From the NCBI GenBank assembly GCA_044448905.1, contig JBIOHJ010000018.1:1-32030 (forward strand): a stretch of DNA of 32,030 nt, in the 5' to 3' direction. The notes under the pieces are model-generated. The model was not told the DNA's origin. It worked only from the letters and a program-made list of their open reading frames with translations, and ran no database searches. Positions 1 through 8,034 of this stretch are shown here, piece after piece. This DNA comes from JBIOHJ01 sp044448905. Lineage in GTDB: Bacteria > Bacteroidota > Bacteroidia > AKYH767-A > OLB10. Within the stretch, counting starts at the first letter, position 1. Every line of letters begins with the position of its first letter. The translations under genes were made by a program, and so were the position numbers.

Positions 1-2
1 GC

Positions 3-284
3 GGAGTGGTAGCAGCTATGCTTGGTACGGTAGCCGTGCTTTCGGCACTCGGAATCCGTTATCCCCTTAAAATGATTCCTGTTCTTTTCTTTGAGCTGGT
101 ATGGAAATCAATCTGGCTGCTTGCTTTTGCTCTGCCGCTATGGAGGAGCGGGCAAATGGATGCCGACACCATGGAATCAGTTAAAGAATGCCTGCCGGGA
201 GTGGTAATCACTCTTCTTGTTTTACCCTGGAAATATGTATGGTCGCACTATGCAGTGATGCCGGGAGACAGATGGAAAAAGTAA
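3..284 (+). CDS. C-terminal part of a small integral membrane protein (partial at window edge)
   Basis: The frame is open to the left edge with no upstream stop, so the real start lies outside the window; the GTG at 6 is only the first internal candidate. The visible 93 or so residues contain two or three hydrophobic segments (roughly the first 20 residues, then 25-45, then 65-80) and a charged tail ending DRWKK. The motif VWKSIWLLAFALPLW and the ending resemble conserved hypothetical membrane proteins of about 130-140 residues that I recall only vaguely. No function can be given. The gene ends in TAA and is followed convergently by a T9SS cargo gene on the minus strand. Confidence 0.6.
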   Translation, partial: GVVAAMLGTVAVLSALGIRYPLKMIPVLFFELVWKSIWLLAFALPLWRSGQMDADTMESVKECLPGVVITLLVLPWKYVWSHYAVMPGDRWKK

Positions 285-309
285 AACAAAATTCCCGCTC
301 CTTTTCAAG

Positions 310-1290
310 TCATGGTATAACAAGCTTCCTTGTAACAGAAGCGTTGCCGGCTGTTAATCTTGCAAAATAAATTCCACACGGCAGAGAAGAAGCATCATAA
401 ATAAATTCAGCCGGGTTACGTGCATCTATGAACCTCTTTCCGGCTACTTTGCTGCCCGTAATATCCAATATTTCAAAATTTAAACTTTTGAAGAAGTTAC
501 TGAAAATTAATTTTACCTGCCCCGTTGCCGCATTATAACTCACACCAAACGAATTTTCATTATCTGCGTCCGGCAACCCTGTTACATCCACTGAGAGTTG
601 CACTTCATCCACAGCAACGGAAGGATCGCTCCCGACTCCATCTGAATTATTCTTCCAGTGAAAACCGATTTGTAAAGTTGTCGCATTATTGCATGCCGCG
701 GGAAGTGTATCTGTAAAGGCAGTCCACAGGCCCTGGCCGCCACCGCACGTATTAGCTGTTTTTGCAGTATTTGCTAAAAGGTTCCATGTTGTTCCACCGT
801 CAAGGCTGTATTCAACTGTTGCATCATCAAGAGTATTCTGGCCGCGCTCTATATATTTAAACGATAAAATAATATTGGAGTAAGCGCCTGCATTAATTAC
901 CGGTGAAACTGCAATTTTATCCGATTTTGGATTTTGCCCCCCGAAGGTGGGTCCCGCATTGTAAGCTGCGCCACAATCGCCCGCAGGGCATACCAGGCAG
1001 AGGGTGCAGGGAACATTTCCTACGTGCAGTGTGGCATTGTTGCCGCAGCCCGCACCGCAGGCTCCCACTGCCTGTCCGTTTTCCGCGCAGGATACAAACC
1101 ACTCATTTGCCACATTGCCTGGAGCCGTTACATCTGTTACTGTCCATGCACCATTTACACCTATGTACGATGATGCAGTACAATTGGTGGTGCATCCGTT
1201 ATTAAAATCTTCAGTCCAGAAAGTTTGTACCTGGGCGCCTGCTGTAAACCCGATTAAGAATAAGGAGAATAAGATGGAAACTTTTTGCAT
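310..1290 (-). CDS. Secreted cysteine-rich protein with T9SS C-terminal sorting domain
   Basis: The 326-residue product starts with a clear signal peptide (hydrophobic core FSLFLIGFTAG, cleavage probably after AGA or AGAQ, residues 17-20). The middle (about 25-235) is a cysteine- and glycine-rich, beta-predicted domain with the motif VEYSLDGGTTWN, typical of jelly-roll or choice-of-anchor J-like extracellular domains. The last 80 or so residues look like a type A T9SS sorting domain: a strand-rich segment, a LNFEILDITGSKV-like repeat, the SLPCGIYFARL signature and a basic final strand (RKLVIP). The family rule is export by Sec, then by T9SS to the surface with removal of this domain. The function of the mature domain is unknown. 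The ATG at 1290 is the only start that gives a complete signal peptide. Confidence 0.85.
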   Translation of the reverse strand: MQKVSILFSLFLIGFTAGAQVQTFWTEDFNNGCTTNCTASSYIGVNGAWTVTDVTAPGNVANEWFVSCAENGQAVGACGAGCGNNATLHVGNVPCTLCLVCPAGDCGAAYNAGPTFGGQNPKSDKIAVSPVINAGAYSNIILSFKYIERGQNTLDDATVEYSLDGGTTWNLLANTAKTANTCGGGQGLWTAFTDTLPAACNNATTLQIGFHWKNNSDGVGSDPSVAVDEVQLSVDVTGLPDADNENSFGVSYNAATGQVKLIFSNFFKSLNFEILDITGSKVAGKRFIDARNPAEFIYDASSLPCGIYFARLTAGNASVTRKLVIP

Positions 1291-1424
1291 AGTTTTTATT
1301 TTTTTAATTTCCGAAAGTTAGTGATAAAAATGAAAATACAAAAGTGCGTCACATTCATTGCATTGATCTTTGCGTAATTTCAATAATTAATTTATTATTG
1401 TGCTCACGGTTTAATAAATAAATC

Positions 1425-2069
1425 ATGGAAATAAAAGAACATAAAAAAAATATGCAGTTAGATCGTATTATTCTTTTCAGCGATGCGGTATTTGCTATAG
1501 CCATTACGTTACTCGTTATTGAACTACGACTGCCTGAACTGGATGAAATAAGCAACCGCGCATTGGGTAATGCTTTGCTTCACACCATTCCTCATTTTTT
1601 CAGCTTCCTCCTGAGCTTTATGATTATAGGAATATATTGGGTGGCGCATCATAAAATGTTCAGCTACGTGGTTAATTACGATGCCCGCCTGATGTGGCTC
1701 AATTTGCTTTTACTTTTTTTTATAGCCCTTATGCCGTTTAGTTCTAATGTGTATGGTGTGCACACTCCGCTTAACGTTGCGTTTATGCTGTATGTATTTA
1801 ATATTTTAATGTTGGGGATTTTCATTTTCCTGCTCTACAGTTACATCAGCAAGCCTGGCAAAAACCTGAGTTACGGTCTTGAAAACCCCCGGCTGGTGGC
1901 TTATTACAGAACACGTTCATTGGCTGTGCCTGCGTGCTTCATGACCGGTGTAATCATTGCATTGATTTCTTCCTCGCCCGTTGCAATTATACTCAGCCGG
2001 TCATCGCCCCTTTTAATCTTTCCCGTATTCAGTATGATACGCAAAAAATATGCTGATGTGATTTCATAA
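1425..2069 (+). CDS. TMEM175/DUF1211 family potassium channel protein
   Basis: The 214-residue protein has the family signature R-x3-FSD near the N-terminus (R14, F18-S19-D20), continuing into AVFAIAITLLVIELRLP, the first pore-lining helix of TMEM175 proteins. About six hydrophobic helices can be counted (roughly 14-36, 52-75, 88-108, 118-140, 165-185, 187-205), and the length matches bacterial single-repeat TMEM175 proteins, which assemble as tetrameric K+-selective channels in the inner membrane. A loop of the type GLENPR precedes helix 5. It is divergent from the T9SS gene at 310-1290 and stands alone. Family assignment is firm; potassium selectivity comes from characterised homologues. 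Confidence 0.88.
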   Translation: MEIKEHKKNMQLDRIILFSDAVFAIAITLLVIELRLPELDEISNRALGNALLHTIPHFFSFLLSFMIIGIYWVAHHKMFSYVVNYDARLMWLNLLLLFFIALMPFSSNVYGVHTPLNVAFMLYVFNILMLGIFIFLLYSYISKPGKNLSYGLENPRLVAYYRTRSLAVPACFMTGVIIALISSSPVAIILSRSSPLLIFPVFSMIRKKYADVIS

Positions 2070-2124
2070 TTGATAATGATCTATTCAATTATTATCGGTA
2101 TCAAACTTTTTTGTGCTTTCAGGG

Positions 2125-2215
2125 TCTCCCCGTTTTTCACGGGAGAGTCTCAAATAATTTATGCTGTTTACTTATTTCACTTATCAATCCCGGTATTTAT
2201 CGGGAGCGAAGCCCC
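2125..2215. other. Hairpin-rich intergenic stretch
   Basis: The 262-base gap between the TMEM175 gene and the cyclase contains no gene. It holds two short dyads. The first, 2125-2146, pairs TCTCCCCG with CGGGAGA across a short T-rich loop with one bulged C. The second, 2188-2205, pairs TCCCG with CGGGA and is followed by another GC palindrome (CCCCGGG, 2212-2218). They may be transcript 3' ends of the channel gene or remnants of a small repeat. Neither has a convincing U-tract, so they are not called terminators. Confidence 0.35.
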
Positions 2216-2331
2216 GGGCAAGTCTTTGTAATTGGCAGAGTGGTGAAATAAATTATTTTTGACTTAATGAAATTCCGGGAAAGAATTTTTAAATATATTT
2301 AATGCTTTAAATAATTATAATAAATCATCAA

Positions 2332-3432
2332 ATGACAGGTAGAAAAAAAATACAGCTGCGGCAGCTTCTTGCCCTCGTGATTGCATGGCAGGTGGCGGCT
2401 ATACTGGTTTCGGTATATGATCATTTTGTAATACATGCAAATTTTGTATCTATTCATGAAGAGTCTTATTCATTCCCTGTTTATCTTATATTTAACATGG
2501 TGGCTGCCCTGTTAGGCGGTTTATTGGCAGGTCCGCTCATTATCTTCTGGGTAAATGAAAAGTTTTTAAATAAGCCTTACGGGACGTCCATTCTTCTCGT
2601 TGTATTTTTTTTCCTGACTATAACCATATTTCTCATTTTGCTGATGGGATTATTTTACACTTCCTATACCACGGGTATTTCCATAGGTGAGAAGGGATTT
2701 TGGGAGCACTACAATCCATATATATTTAATCTCTTTCAATTAAAAAAACTTTTGGTCTGGTCGGTTATTGTGTCGCTTACGCAATTGGGGTTGCAGATGG
2801 ACAGGAAATTCAGCCACGGTGTTTTATGGAAAATAATTTTGGGCAAATACCATTTACCAAAAGAAGAAAGCCGCATTTTTATGTTTGCAGATTTGTAGGG
2901 TTCCACCACCATAGCGGAAGCTATCGGTGATGAGAAATATCATTTGCTGCTTCGCGATTTTTTTTCTGACGTTACCAATGCTATAATTAACAATCACGGG
3001 AGCATCTATCAATATGTAGGAGACCAGGTTATTGTTTCATGGAAAATTGAAATGAACGATACAAATAATCGTTGCGTGCAATGCTTTTTCGATATGAAAA
3101 AAAGCATTGAGGATAAAAAGGAAACATATATGAAAAATTACGGGCTTGTCCCTGATTTTAAGGCAGGCATTCATTCAGGTAATGTAATAGCGGGAGAAAT
3201 AGGAATAATAAAACGCGATATAACCTACTCCGGTGATGTCTTAAATACAACTTCGCGCATACAGGGTAAATGCGGGGAGATGGATGTAGATCTGATCGCT
3301 TCAGATGACTTGCTGACATTAGTGACTCTTCAACCGGACTTTATTTCCAAATACATGGGTTGCATAAAACTTAAAGGAAAGAAAAAAGAAATCGGGTTAA
3401 ATGCAATTTTTGTTCCGGTAGCAACTTATTGA
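2332..3432 (+). pseudogene. Membrane-bound class III adenylate/guanylate cyclase interrupted by an in-frame TAG
   Basis: Two open segments, 2332-2895 and 2899-3432, lie in the same frame and are separated only by TAG at 2896-2898. Joined, they give about 366 residues: four N-terminal membrane helices (roughly 10-30, 50-75, 82-107, 135-158) followed by a class III cyclase domain from about residue 178. The TAG (codon 189) falls in the first metal motif, which reads MFADL-stop-GSTTIAE. Homologues usually have K or another polar residue there. Downstream catalytic features are intact: the metal-binding Asp of the YVGD motif (D231) and the transition-state pair N305 and R309 in LNTTSRIQ. A restart at TTG 2944 would make a soluble fragment without the first metal Asp (D187), so it should be inactive. 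The mutation is either recent, a sequencing error, or suppressed by readthrough. Product would be cAMP or cGMP; which one cannot be read here. Confidence 0.85.
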
Positions 3433-3522
3433 CATTACAGAAATAATTAATAAAACCTTTTCCTGAACGCGTAATTTCATTTGTGGCACAAAGTTTTAAT
3501 TGAACCAGGAAAAACTAATGTT

Positions 3523-3693
3523 ATGTTAAAATGGTCAGCAACATTCCTTATTATAGCCATTGTAGCGGCTATATTCGGATTTACCGGGATTGCTTCCGGT
3601 GCAGCAGCAATCGCTAAAGTGTTATTCTTTATTTTTATTGCTTTATTTCTTATAGCCATCATTATCGGTGGAAAGATATTCAGCAGGAAATAA
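3523..3693 (+). CDS. DUF1328 (YtjA-like) small membrane protein
   Basis: A 56-residue protein starting MLKWSATFLIIAI, with a GFTGIASGAAAIAKVLFF middle and two hydrophobic helices (about 5-24 and 31-51). This is the DUF1328 pattern, whose members are about 53 residues and start MLKW. An in-frame TTG at 3481 would add 14 residues with no homology, so the ATG at 3523 is preferred; an AGGA precedes it at 3507-3510. Members often lie near stress or envelope genes, but their function is unknown. A 90-base gap separates it from the interrupted cyclase; its promoter is not obvious. Confidence 0.85.
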   Translation: MLKWSATFLIIAIVAAIFGFTGIASGAAAIAKVLFFIFIALFLIAIIIGGKIFSRK

Positions 3694-3822
3694 ACAGTAC
3701 CACTGAAACAGATTTATTTTCCCGTTGGACATGGGTTCCTTCGCGGTCTTATTGATTTTGAATTTTTTTAAAAAAGTAGTTTCACAGTCTCTCGTTTTTT
3801 ATGAGGACTATGAAGCGGACTA

Positions 3823-5361
3823 TCACGCACACTCCCTGTCGAGCACCTCAATTGTTTTGTTATAATAATCGCGTGCTTCTTCCACAGTTTCGCCAATACA
3901 AAGCATGCCGAGCTTGCCGTATTCGGACAGCGCTCCTATCATGTGAAACATAACGCCCGCCTGTTTGGCCCCGTCATACAGTATTTTGTTGTACATGGCA
4001 ATGTCAATAAGGTCATGGGGGGTAAGCCCTTTATATTTTTCGTCCACGAGGTTGTCGGTAGTAAAATAGCATCGCACCTGCCCGTTAGGCATGGTGTATG
4101 TTCCGTTCTTCCAATTATACATTCCGCTCGTTAAAAACTGGAGCATAATAAACGGATGAGTGGTGCCGCCTTTGCGAAGGTTTATTTCAATGGCGTAATG
4201 ATGCCATCCTTCGGGCTGCTTCACCGAAATAAAATCAATGGCAAACCTGCCCAGCACTCCATGCTTCTGTAATTCTTTCGCTACGAGCATTCCAATCTCG
4301 CCAATCTCCACGCAGTATTGCTTATTTGCCGGGAAAGTGGCGCCAATATAAACCTGCCCGCTTTCGCCTCCCAGCATCTGGTCGTGGGTGGAAAGAACTT
4401 CGGGTTCGCCATGCGGGTTAATCCGGCATTGCACGGATGGAGATTCAATAATTTCCCCGGGTACAAACTCTTCCACAATTCCGCCCAGGCTGCAATACTT
4501 TTCAATAAATCTCTCATAGTCAATGTCGGATGCAACCACCTTTAAATGTTCCTTCAGCGTGCGGGAAATGGTTTCTGCTAAGTTTTTATCGGAAGCATTT
4601 AAATCTTTATAGTAATAAATGGCATTGCCATCGCCCGAAAAACCGTCATTCATTTTAACAACTGCTTTTTTCAAAGACGGGTTGGCGGTCTTGAGCTGCG
4701 CGAGCGCATTTGCAATTTCTTTTTCATTCTTCAGGTTTTCAAAACCGGCAGGTAATCTTATTTCGAGTTTCTTGAATAGTTCGCGGCATCCTGATTTGGT
4801 GCCGAGGTACCATAAATCGGGATTGCAGCCGAAAATCGGGATGTCGAGTTCCAGTGCAAGCTGCTTTTCATAATCCGTCACATTAAAAGTGGCAATGTGT
4901 GCAAGGTCAATATATTTAATTTCGTCCTTGATGCGTTTGATTAACCGGGGGCGTTCAAGAATTTTTTCGGTAAGCGATTTGTCTGACGAATCATAACAGC
5001 TCAGCAATTTCAGCCGCTGGTAGGCATGGTAACCCGTTATACCGGGAAGCAGGTGCAGGTAGTAATCAATAATGGTGCTGTCAATGGGCATGCTGGTTAC
5101 ATACACCAGTCGTGTTCGCGGCATGCGAAGCAGCAGCAGCATGCACAGCATCCGCTCTTCATAGTGCACCACGCCTTTCACACTTTGGAGGATTTTACGA
5201 TCGAGCGTCAGGCTCGGAATAATTACAACTGTTTTCTCGGCAAGGTCATTTAAAAAAATTTCGGGATATTTATCATTGAATCGCTGTTGTAATAAATTAT
5301 ACGCTTCATTCGCTGATGCAGTACCGTTAGTTCCGGGAAGAGACACTGGCTTAATGCTCAT
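3823..5361 (-). CDS. PGM1-like ATP-grasp peptide ligase
   Basis: The 512-residue product resembles the PGM1-related ATP-grasp ligases. The N-terminal third (to about residue 195) carries a pre-ATP-grasp region with a Rossmann-like strand pattern (KTVVIIPSLTLDR). The ATP-grasp core follows (about 205-420), with KKAVVKMNDGFSGDGNA as a nucleotide-binding loop and EEFVPGE and HYAIEINLRKGGTTHPF as later metal/ATP segments. The end (about 450-510) matches the PGM1 C-terminal domain, with a GVMFHMIGALSEYGKLGM-type sequence. ATP-grasp enzymes join a carboxylate to an amine through an acyl-phosphate; PGM1 itself couples an unusual amino acid to a peptide in pheganomycin biosynthesis. No partner gene for a peptide product is adjacent. 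The ATG at 5361 is chosen over the upstream TTG at 5388, which adds nine unconserved residues. Substrate unknown. Confidence 0.75.
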   Translation of the reverse strand: MSIKPVSLPGTNGTASANEAYNLLQQRFNDKYPEIFLNDLAEKTVVIIPSLTLDRKILQSVKGVVHYEERMLCMLLLLRMPRTRLVYVTSMPIDSTIIDYYLHLLPGITGYHAYQRLKLLSCYDSSDKSLTEKILERPRLIKRIKDEIKYIDLAHIATFNVTDYEKQLALELDIPIFGCNPDLWYLGTKSGCRELFKKLEIRLPAGFENLKNEKEIANALAQLKTANPSLKKAVVKMNDGFSGDGNAIYYYKDLNASDKNLAETISRTLKEHLKVVASDIDYERFIEKYCSLGGIVEEFVPGEIIESPSVQCRINPHGEPEVLSTHDQMLGGESGQVYIGATFPANKQYCVEIGEIGMLVAKELQKHGVLGRFAIDFISVKQPEGWHHYAIEINLRKGGTTHPFIMLQFLTSGMYNWKNGTYTMPNGQVRCYFTTDNLVDEKYKGLTPHDLIDIAMYNKILYDGAKQAGVMFHMIGALSEYGKLGMLCIGETVEEARDYYNKTIEVLDRECA

Positions 5362-5536
5362 AAAATCATATAAAATTGATGAGTGCAAATTAAAAACTTT
5401 TGGGTTGTGCAGCCAAATTAAAAAATACGATCTGTTTATTTCACCTCAGGCCACGCAGCTCCTGGCAGGTTACAGAATAAAATTTTATTAATTTGTAACT
5501 AGTAACTGAAATGAATTAATTTTAGCAAAACTGCAA

Positions 5537-6112
5537 ATGATTAAGCGAAGCTATTATATAGTGAATGGAATAACGTGGTATCGTATTATTGCCGCTCCCA
5601 TTTTAATAATACTCGTATTGACTAATCAGCCTGAGCTTTTCAAATGGCTGTTGGCTGTCAGCTTCTTTACTGATGCAGTTGACGGTTATCTTGCACGTAA
5701 ATATAAAGTAACGAGCAGGTTTGGTTCGCGGCTCGATTCTATTGGTGATGACCTCACCATAGCAGCAGCCATTGTTGGTTTATTTATATTGAAACTTGAA
5801 TTCATTCGCAGTGAAATTGTTCTTGTCGGCATATTGCTGGTTCTGTTCATTGTTCAGAATATTCTTGCATACAGCCGTTATCATAAACAAACCAGCTTTC
5901 ATACGTATACAGCAAAAACGGCAGCAATACTCCAGGGGATATTTATGATCCTTGTTTTTTTTCTTCCAAACCCCGTTTTGGTTTTATTTTATGTTGCAGC
6001 CACTGTTACGATATTGGATCTTATCGAAGAAATTATACTGATAACAATTCTTCCCAGATGGGAGACCAATGTAAAGGGGTTGTACTGGGTATTAAAAAGA
6101 AAAAATAAATGA
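5537..6112 (+). CDS. CDP-alcohol phosphatidyltransferase family protein
   Basis: The 191-residue membrane protein has the complete CDP-alcohol phosphotransferase motif D-x2-DG-x2-AR-x8-G-x3-D-x3-D: D46, D49-G50, A53-R54, G63, D67 and D71. The Asp residues bind two metal ions and the last acts as the base. About five or six helices surround it. The enzyme moves a phosphatidyl group from CDP-diacylglycerol to an alcohol (glycerol-3-phosphate, inositol, phosphatidylglycerol and so on) in the inner membrane; the sequence does not tell which. Length suits PgsA-like members, but cardiolipin-synthase-type roles are possible. It is transcribed divergently from the ATP-grasp gene and converges on the OmpA lipoprotein gene. 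Confidence 0.88.
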   Translation: MIKRSYYIVNGITWYRIIAAPILIILVLTNQPELFKWLLAVSFFTDAVDGYLARKYKVTSRFGSRLDSIGDDLTIAAAIVGLFILKLEFIRSEIVLVGILLVLFIVQNILAYSRYHKQTSFHTYTAKTAAILQGIFMILVFFLPNPVLVLFYVAATVTILDLIEEIILITILPRWETNVKGLYWVLKRKNK

Positions 6113-6153
6113 AACGCAGCTTTGAGCCAATGTTCGTGAGGATGTATTGCATT

Positions 6154-6167
6154 TTTAATAATACTCT
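6154..6167 (+). repeat. Short intergenic repeat core, copy 1
   Basis: TTAATAATACTCTA occurs here just before the hairpin at 6176-6197. The same 13-base core TTAATAATACTCT recurs in the intergenic spaces near 10550 and 17660, always on the plus strand of this window. In this copy only the core is conserved. Confidence 0.35.
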
Positions 6168-6175
6168 AAAAAATA

Positions 6176-6197
6176 AGCCCCCGCAAATGCGGAGGCT
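6176..6197 (-). terminator. Rho-independent terminator of the OmpA-like lipoprotein gene
   Basis: The arms AGCCCCCGC and GCGGAGGCT pair with one mismatch around an AAAT loop. Read on the minus strand, the hairpin is followed by TTATTTTTT, a good U-tract, and it lies 26 bases past the stop of the lipoprotein gene. It may also end transcription from the convergent phosphatidyltransferase gene, though the plus-strand tail is weaker. Confidence 0.7.
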
Positions 6198-6222
6198 ATG
6201 TATTGTTGTACTGAAACTAATT

Positions 6223-6903
6223 TTATTTCAGCGTTCCTTCTTTAGCATCGTTAACCATTTTTTCATTGGCAACGATAGTAATTTCCACGCGCCTGTTCTG
6301 TGTTCTGCCTGCATCGGTTGTGTTATCAGCAACGGGTTGATTTGCGCCATTACCAACGGTAGTCATCCGGTCACGTGAAACACCTTTTGAAGTAAGAAAA
6401 TTAGAAACACTTTCGGCACGCCTTTCCGATAAAGGCTGGTTGATGGCATCGGTACCTGTATTATCGGTGTGTCCTGAAACTACAATTTTTGTTTCAGGAT
6501 TATTTTGAAGCGACTGCGCAAACTTGTTAAGCGCATCCTGCGACTGATAACTGAGCACACTCGAATTGGTTTCGAACAATATGCCCGATTCGAAGGTTAC
6601 TTTCAATGCTTCCCCGTTGTTTATGGTCTCCACCTTGGCTTCTTCTATTTCTTCCAGCTCCTTTTTTTGTTTATCCATCTTATGCCCGATTAAACCACCG
6701 GCAACTCCGCCTACTACACCACCAATGACAGCACCTGCGGCAGTATTTCCTGCCGCATGACCAATCACACCACCTGCAACGGCTCCCGAAGTTGCACCAA
6801 TTGCTACCCCTTTATCCTGGTTGCTCACTTTCTTTGTCGCTTCGCACGACAGAAGCAGCGAAGCTATTAGCGCAAACGCCAATAAATTTTTAAGATTTTT
6901 CAT
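6223..6903 (-). CDS. OmpA-family lipoprotein with glycine zipper
   Basis: A 226-residue outer-membrane lipoprotein. The lipobox LLLSC places the acylated Cys at residue 20. Residues about 33-80 form a glycine-zipper segment (repeated GAxxGxxxG and VIGGVVGGVAGG patterns), followed by a charged helix rich in K and E. The C-terminal half (about 100-220) is an OmpA-like peptidoglycan-binding domain, with VSGHTDNTG, LSERRAESV and a closing NRRVEITI. It is YiaD-like in architecture. The likely role is linking the outer membrane to peptidoglycan; its exact function is unknown. A TGCCA-N9-TGGCA dyad lies about 44 bases upstream of the start and a terminator follows the stop, so it appears monocistronic. 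Confidence 0.9.
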   Translation of the reverse strand: MKNLKNLLAFALIASLLLSCEATKKVSNQDKGVAIGATSGAVAGGVIGHAAGNTAAGAVIGGVVGGVAGGLIGHKMDKQKKELEEIEEAKVETINNGEALKVTFESGILFETNSSVLSYQSQDALNKFAQSLQNNPETKIVVSGHTDNTGTDAINQPLSERRAESVSNFLTSKGVSRDRMTTVGNGANQPVADNTTDAGRTQNRRVEITIVANEKMVNDAKEGTLK

Positions 6904-6946
6904 TTTGATTTTTGTTTTTAAAGTTTATATATATATCTAAAAAACA

Positions 6947-6965
6947 TGCCATAAGTCATGTGGCA
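6947..6965. promoter_or_regulatory. Candidate operator dyad upstream of the OmpA-like lipoprotein
   Basis: TGCCA (6947-6951) and TGGCA (6961-6965) form an inverted repeat with a 9-base spacer that itself contains a CATG, echoing the CATG at 6945. It lies in the divergent region between the lipoprotein gene and the Lmo0937-like gene, 44 bases from the former's ATG. A protein-binding site is an inference from symmetry and position only. Confidence 0.3.
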
Positions 6966-7020
6966 CAACTTTTTAATAAGTTTCTTCAGAAAAAATTAAT
7001 ATTGATAAAAAATAAATAAA

Positions 7021-7176
7021 ATGGGAAATCTACTTTATGTAATTGCAGTAATTCTTATAATAGGATGGCTATTGGGTTTAACGCTTCACATTGCCGGAGG
7101 GCTGATTCATTTATTACTCGTTATTGCCATCATAGCAATATTAGTACGAGTTATTCAGGGCAGGAAACCTCTTTGA
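7021..7176 (+). CDS. Lmo0937-family small membrane protein
   Basis: A 51-residue protein with two hydrophobic helices (about 3-20 and 26-44) and a basic end (VRVIQGRKPL). Its pattern of LLYVIAVILIIGWLLGL, then GGLIHLLLVIAIIAILV, matches the Lmo0937 family, whose members are about 50 residues with the sequence ending RGRRx. It begins with ATG after an A-rich leader and ends in TGA. Function in the family is unknown. It is divergent from the OmpA-like gene and 160 bases before the HMA-AraC regulator. Confidence 0.85.
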   Translation: MGNLLYVIAVILIIGWLLGLTLHIAGGLIHLLLVIAIIAILVRVIQGRKPL

Positions 7177-7278
7177 GAAAGATATTACAAATAATACTTT
7201 TTTAAAAGAGTAGAAAAATTCTGATTCCGGGTAATTTTTAATCTTTAATCCTTTCGTCTCCGTCAGGCCTCAAATGCA

Positions 7279-7286
7279 TATGTTTG
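7279..7286 (+). promoter_or_regulatory. -7 promoter element for the HMA-AraC regulator
   Basis: TATGTTTG fits the Bacteroidota primary-sigma -7 consensus TAnnTTTG exactly and lies 50 bases before the ATG at 7337. A clear TTTG -33 element at the usual 19-21 base spacing is not seen. Confidence 0.4.
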
Positions 7287-7336
7287 ATATAACTTTCAGT
7301 TTTCATAACCAAATCCTCCACTGAAAAATTAAGTTT

Positions 7337-7906
7337 ATGAAACTATATATAAGAAACATGGCATGTGAAAGCTGCAAGGTGGTAGTTAAAGAAGCTTTGA
7401 CAAAATTAAACCTTCATCCTGTAAGAGTGGAATTGGGCGAAGCGGATATAAAAGAAAATATTAAAGACGGGCAAAAGCAAAAGCTTAATAATGAAATAAA
7501 AAAAGCCGGGCTGGAAGTTGTGGAAAGCAATGACGGAATTATTATTGAAAGAATAAGAAAGTGCATTATTGAGTATGTGAGCGCAGCACGGAAACCAAAG
7601 GTTAATTTTTCTGACTACCTGAGCAAAAAGCTTAAGTACGATTATAATTACCTGTCGAACATGTTTTCTGAGATAGAGGCCTGCACGATCACCCATTACA
7701 TGAATTCCGTTAAAATGGAACGCATTAGGGAAGTGATCATGTTTGAAGATTTAACACTATCACAAATTGCCGAAAAATTTCATTTCAGCAACCCTTCTAA
7801 TTTTTCAACACAATTTAAAAGAATAACCGGTTTTTCACCGTCTCACTTCGGAAAATTAAAAGAGAAAAGAAGACGTACTATGCAGAGCCTTTCAGGTGGG
7901 ATTTAG
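7337..7906 (+). CDS. AraC-family regulator with N-terminal HMA-like CxxC domain
   Basis: The 189-residue protein combines two parts. Residues 1-75 look like a ferredoxin-fold heavy-metal-associated domain, with MACESC (C10 and C13) where metal-binding HMA domains have MxCxxC. Residues about 80-177 are a two-helix-turn-helix AraC/XylS DNA-binding domain, with LTLSQIAEKFHFSNPSNFSTQFKRITGFSPS as its second half. This arrangement is frequent in Bacteroidota and is often near metal-efflux genes, but no efflux gene is present here. The inferred role is a cytosolic transcription factor sensing Cu or another thiophilic metal through the two Cys. A second hydrophobic region is absent, so it is soluble. 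It ends in TAG, one of only two intact genes here that do. Confidence 0.85.
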   Translation: MKLYIRNMACESCKVVVKEALTKLNLHPVRVELGEADIKENIKDGQKQKLNNEIKKAGLEVVESNDGIIIERIRKCIIEYVSAARKPKVNFSDYLSKKLKYDYNYLSNMFSEIEACTITHYMNSVKMERIREVIMFEDLTLSQIAEKFHFSNPSNFSTQFKRITGFSPSHFGKLKEKRRRTMQSLSGGI

Positions 7907-8034
7907 AGGGCTTCTTCTGCTCTAATCAATAAAATAAATAAGTTTTTCTTTAAAATTGATAAGTAAGCCGTCAAACTTTATATTCAATTTTGCAGCCCGT
8001 TCAGAGATTAAATGAACAGATTAAGCATCTTCGA

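Noticed and set aside
6109..6378. 89-residue plus-strand ORF overlapping the phosphatidyltransferase stop
   Set aside because: Its second half is antisense to the OmpA-like lipoprotein and it spans the terminator hairpin; composition shows no domain or signal.
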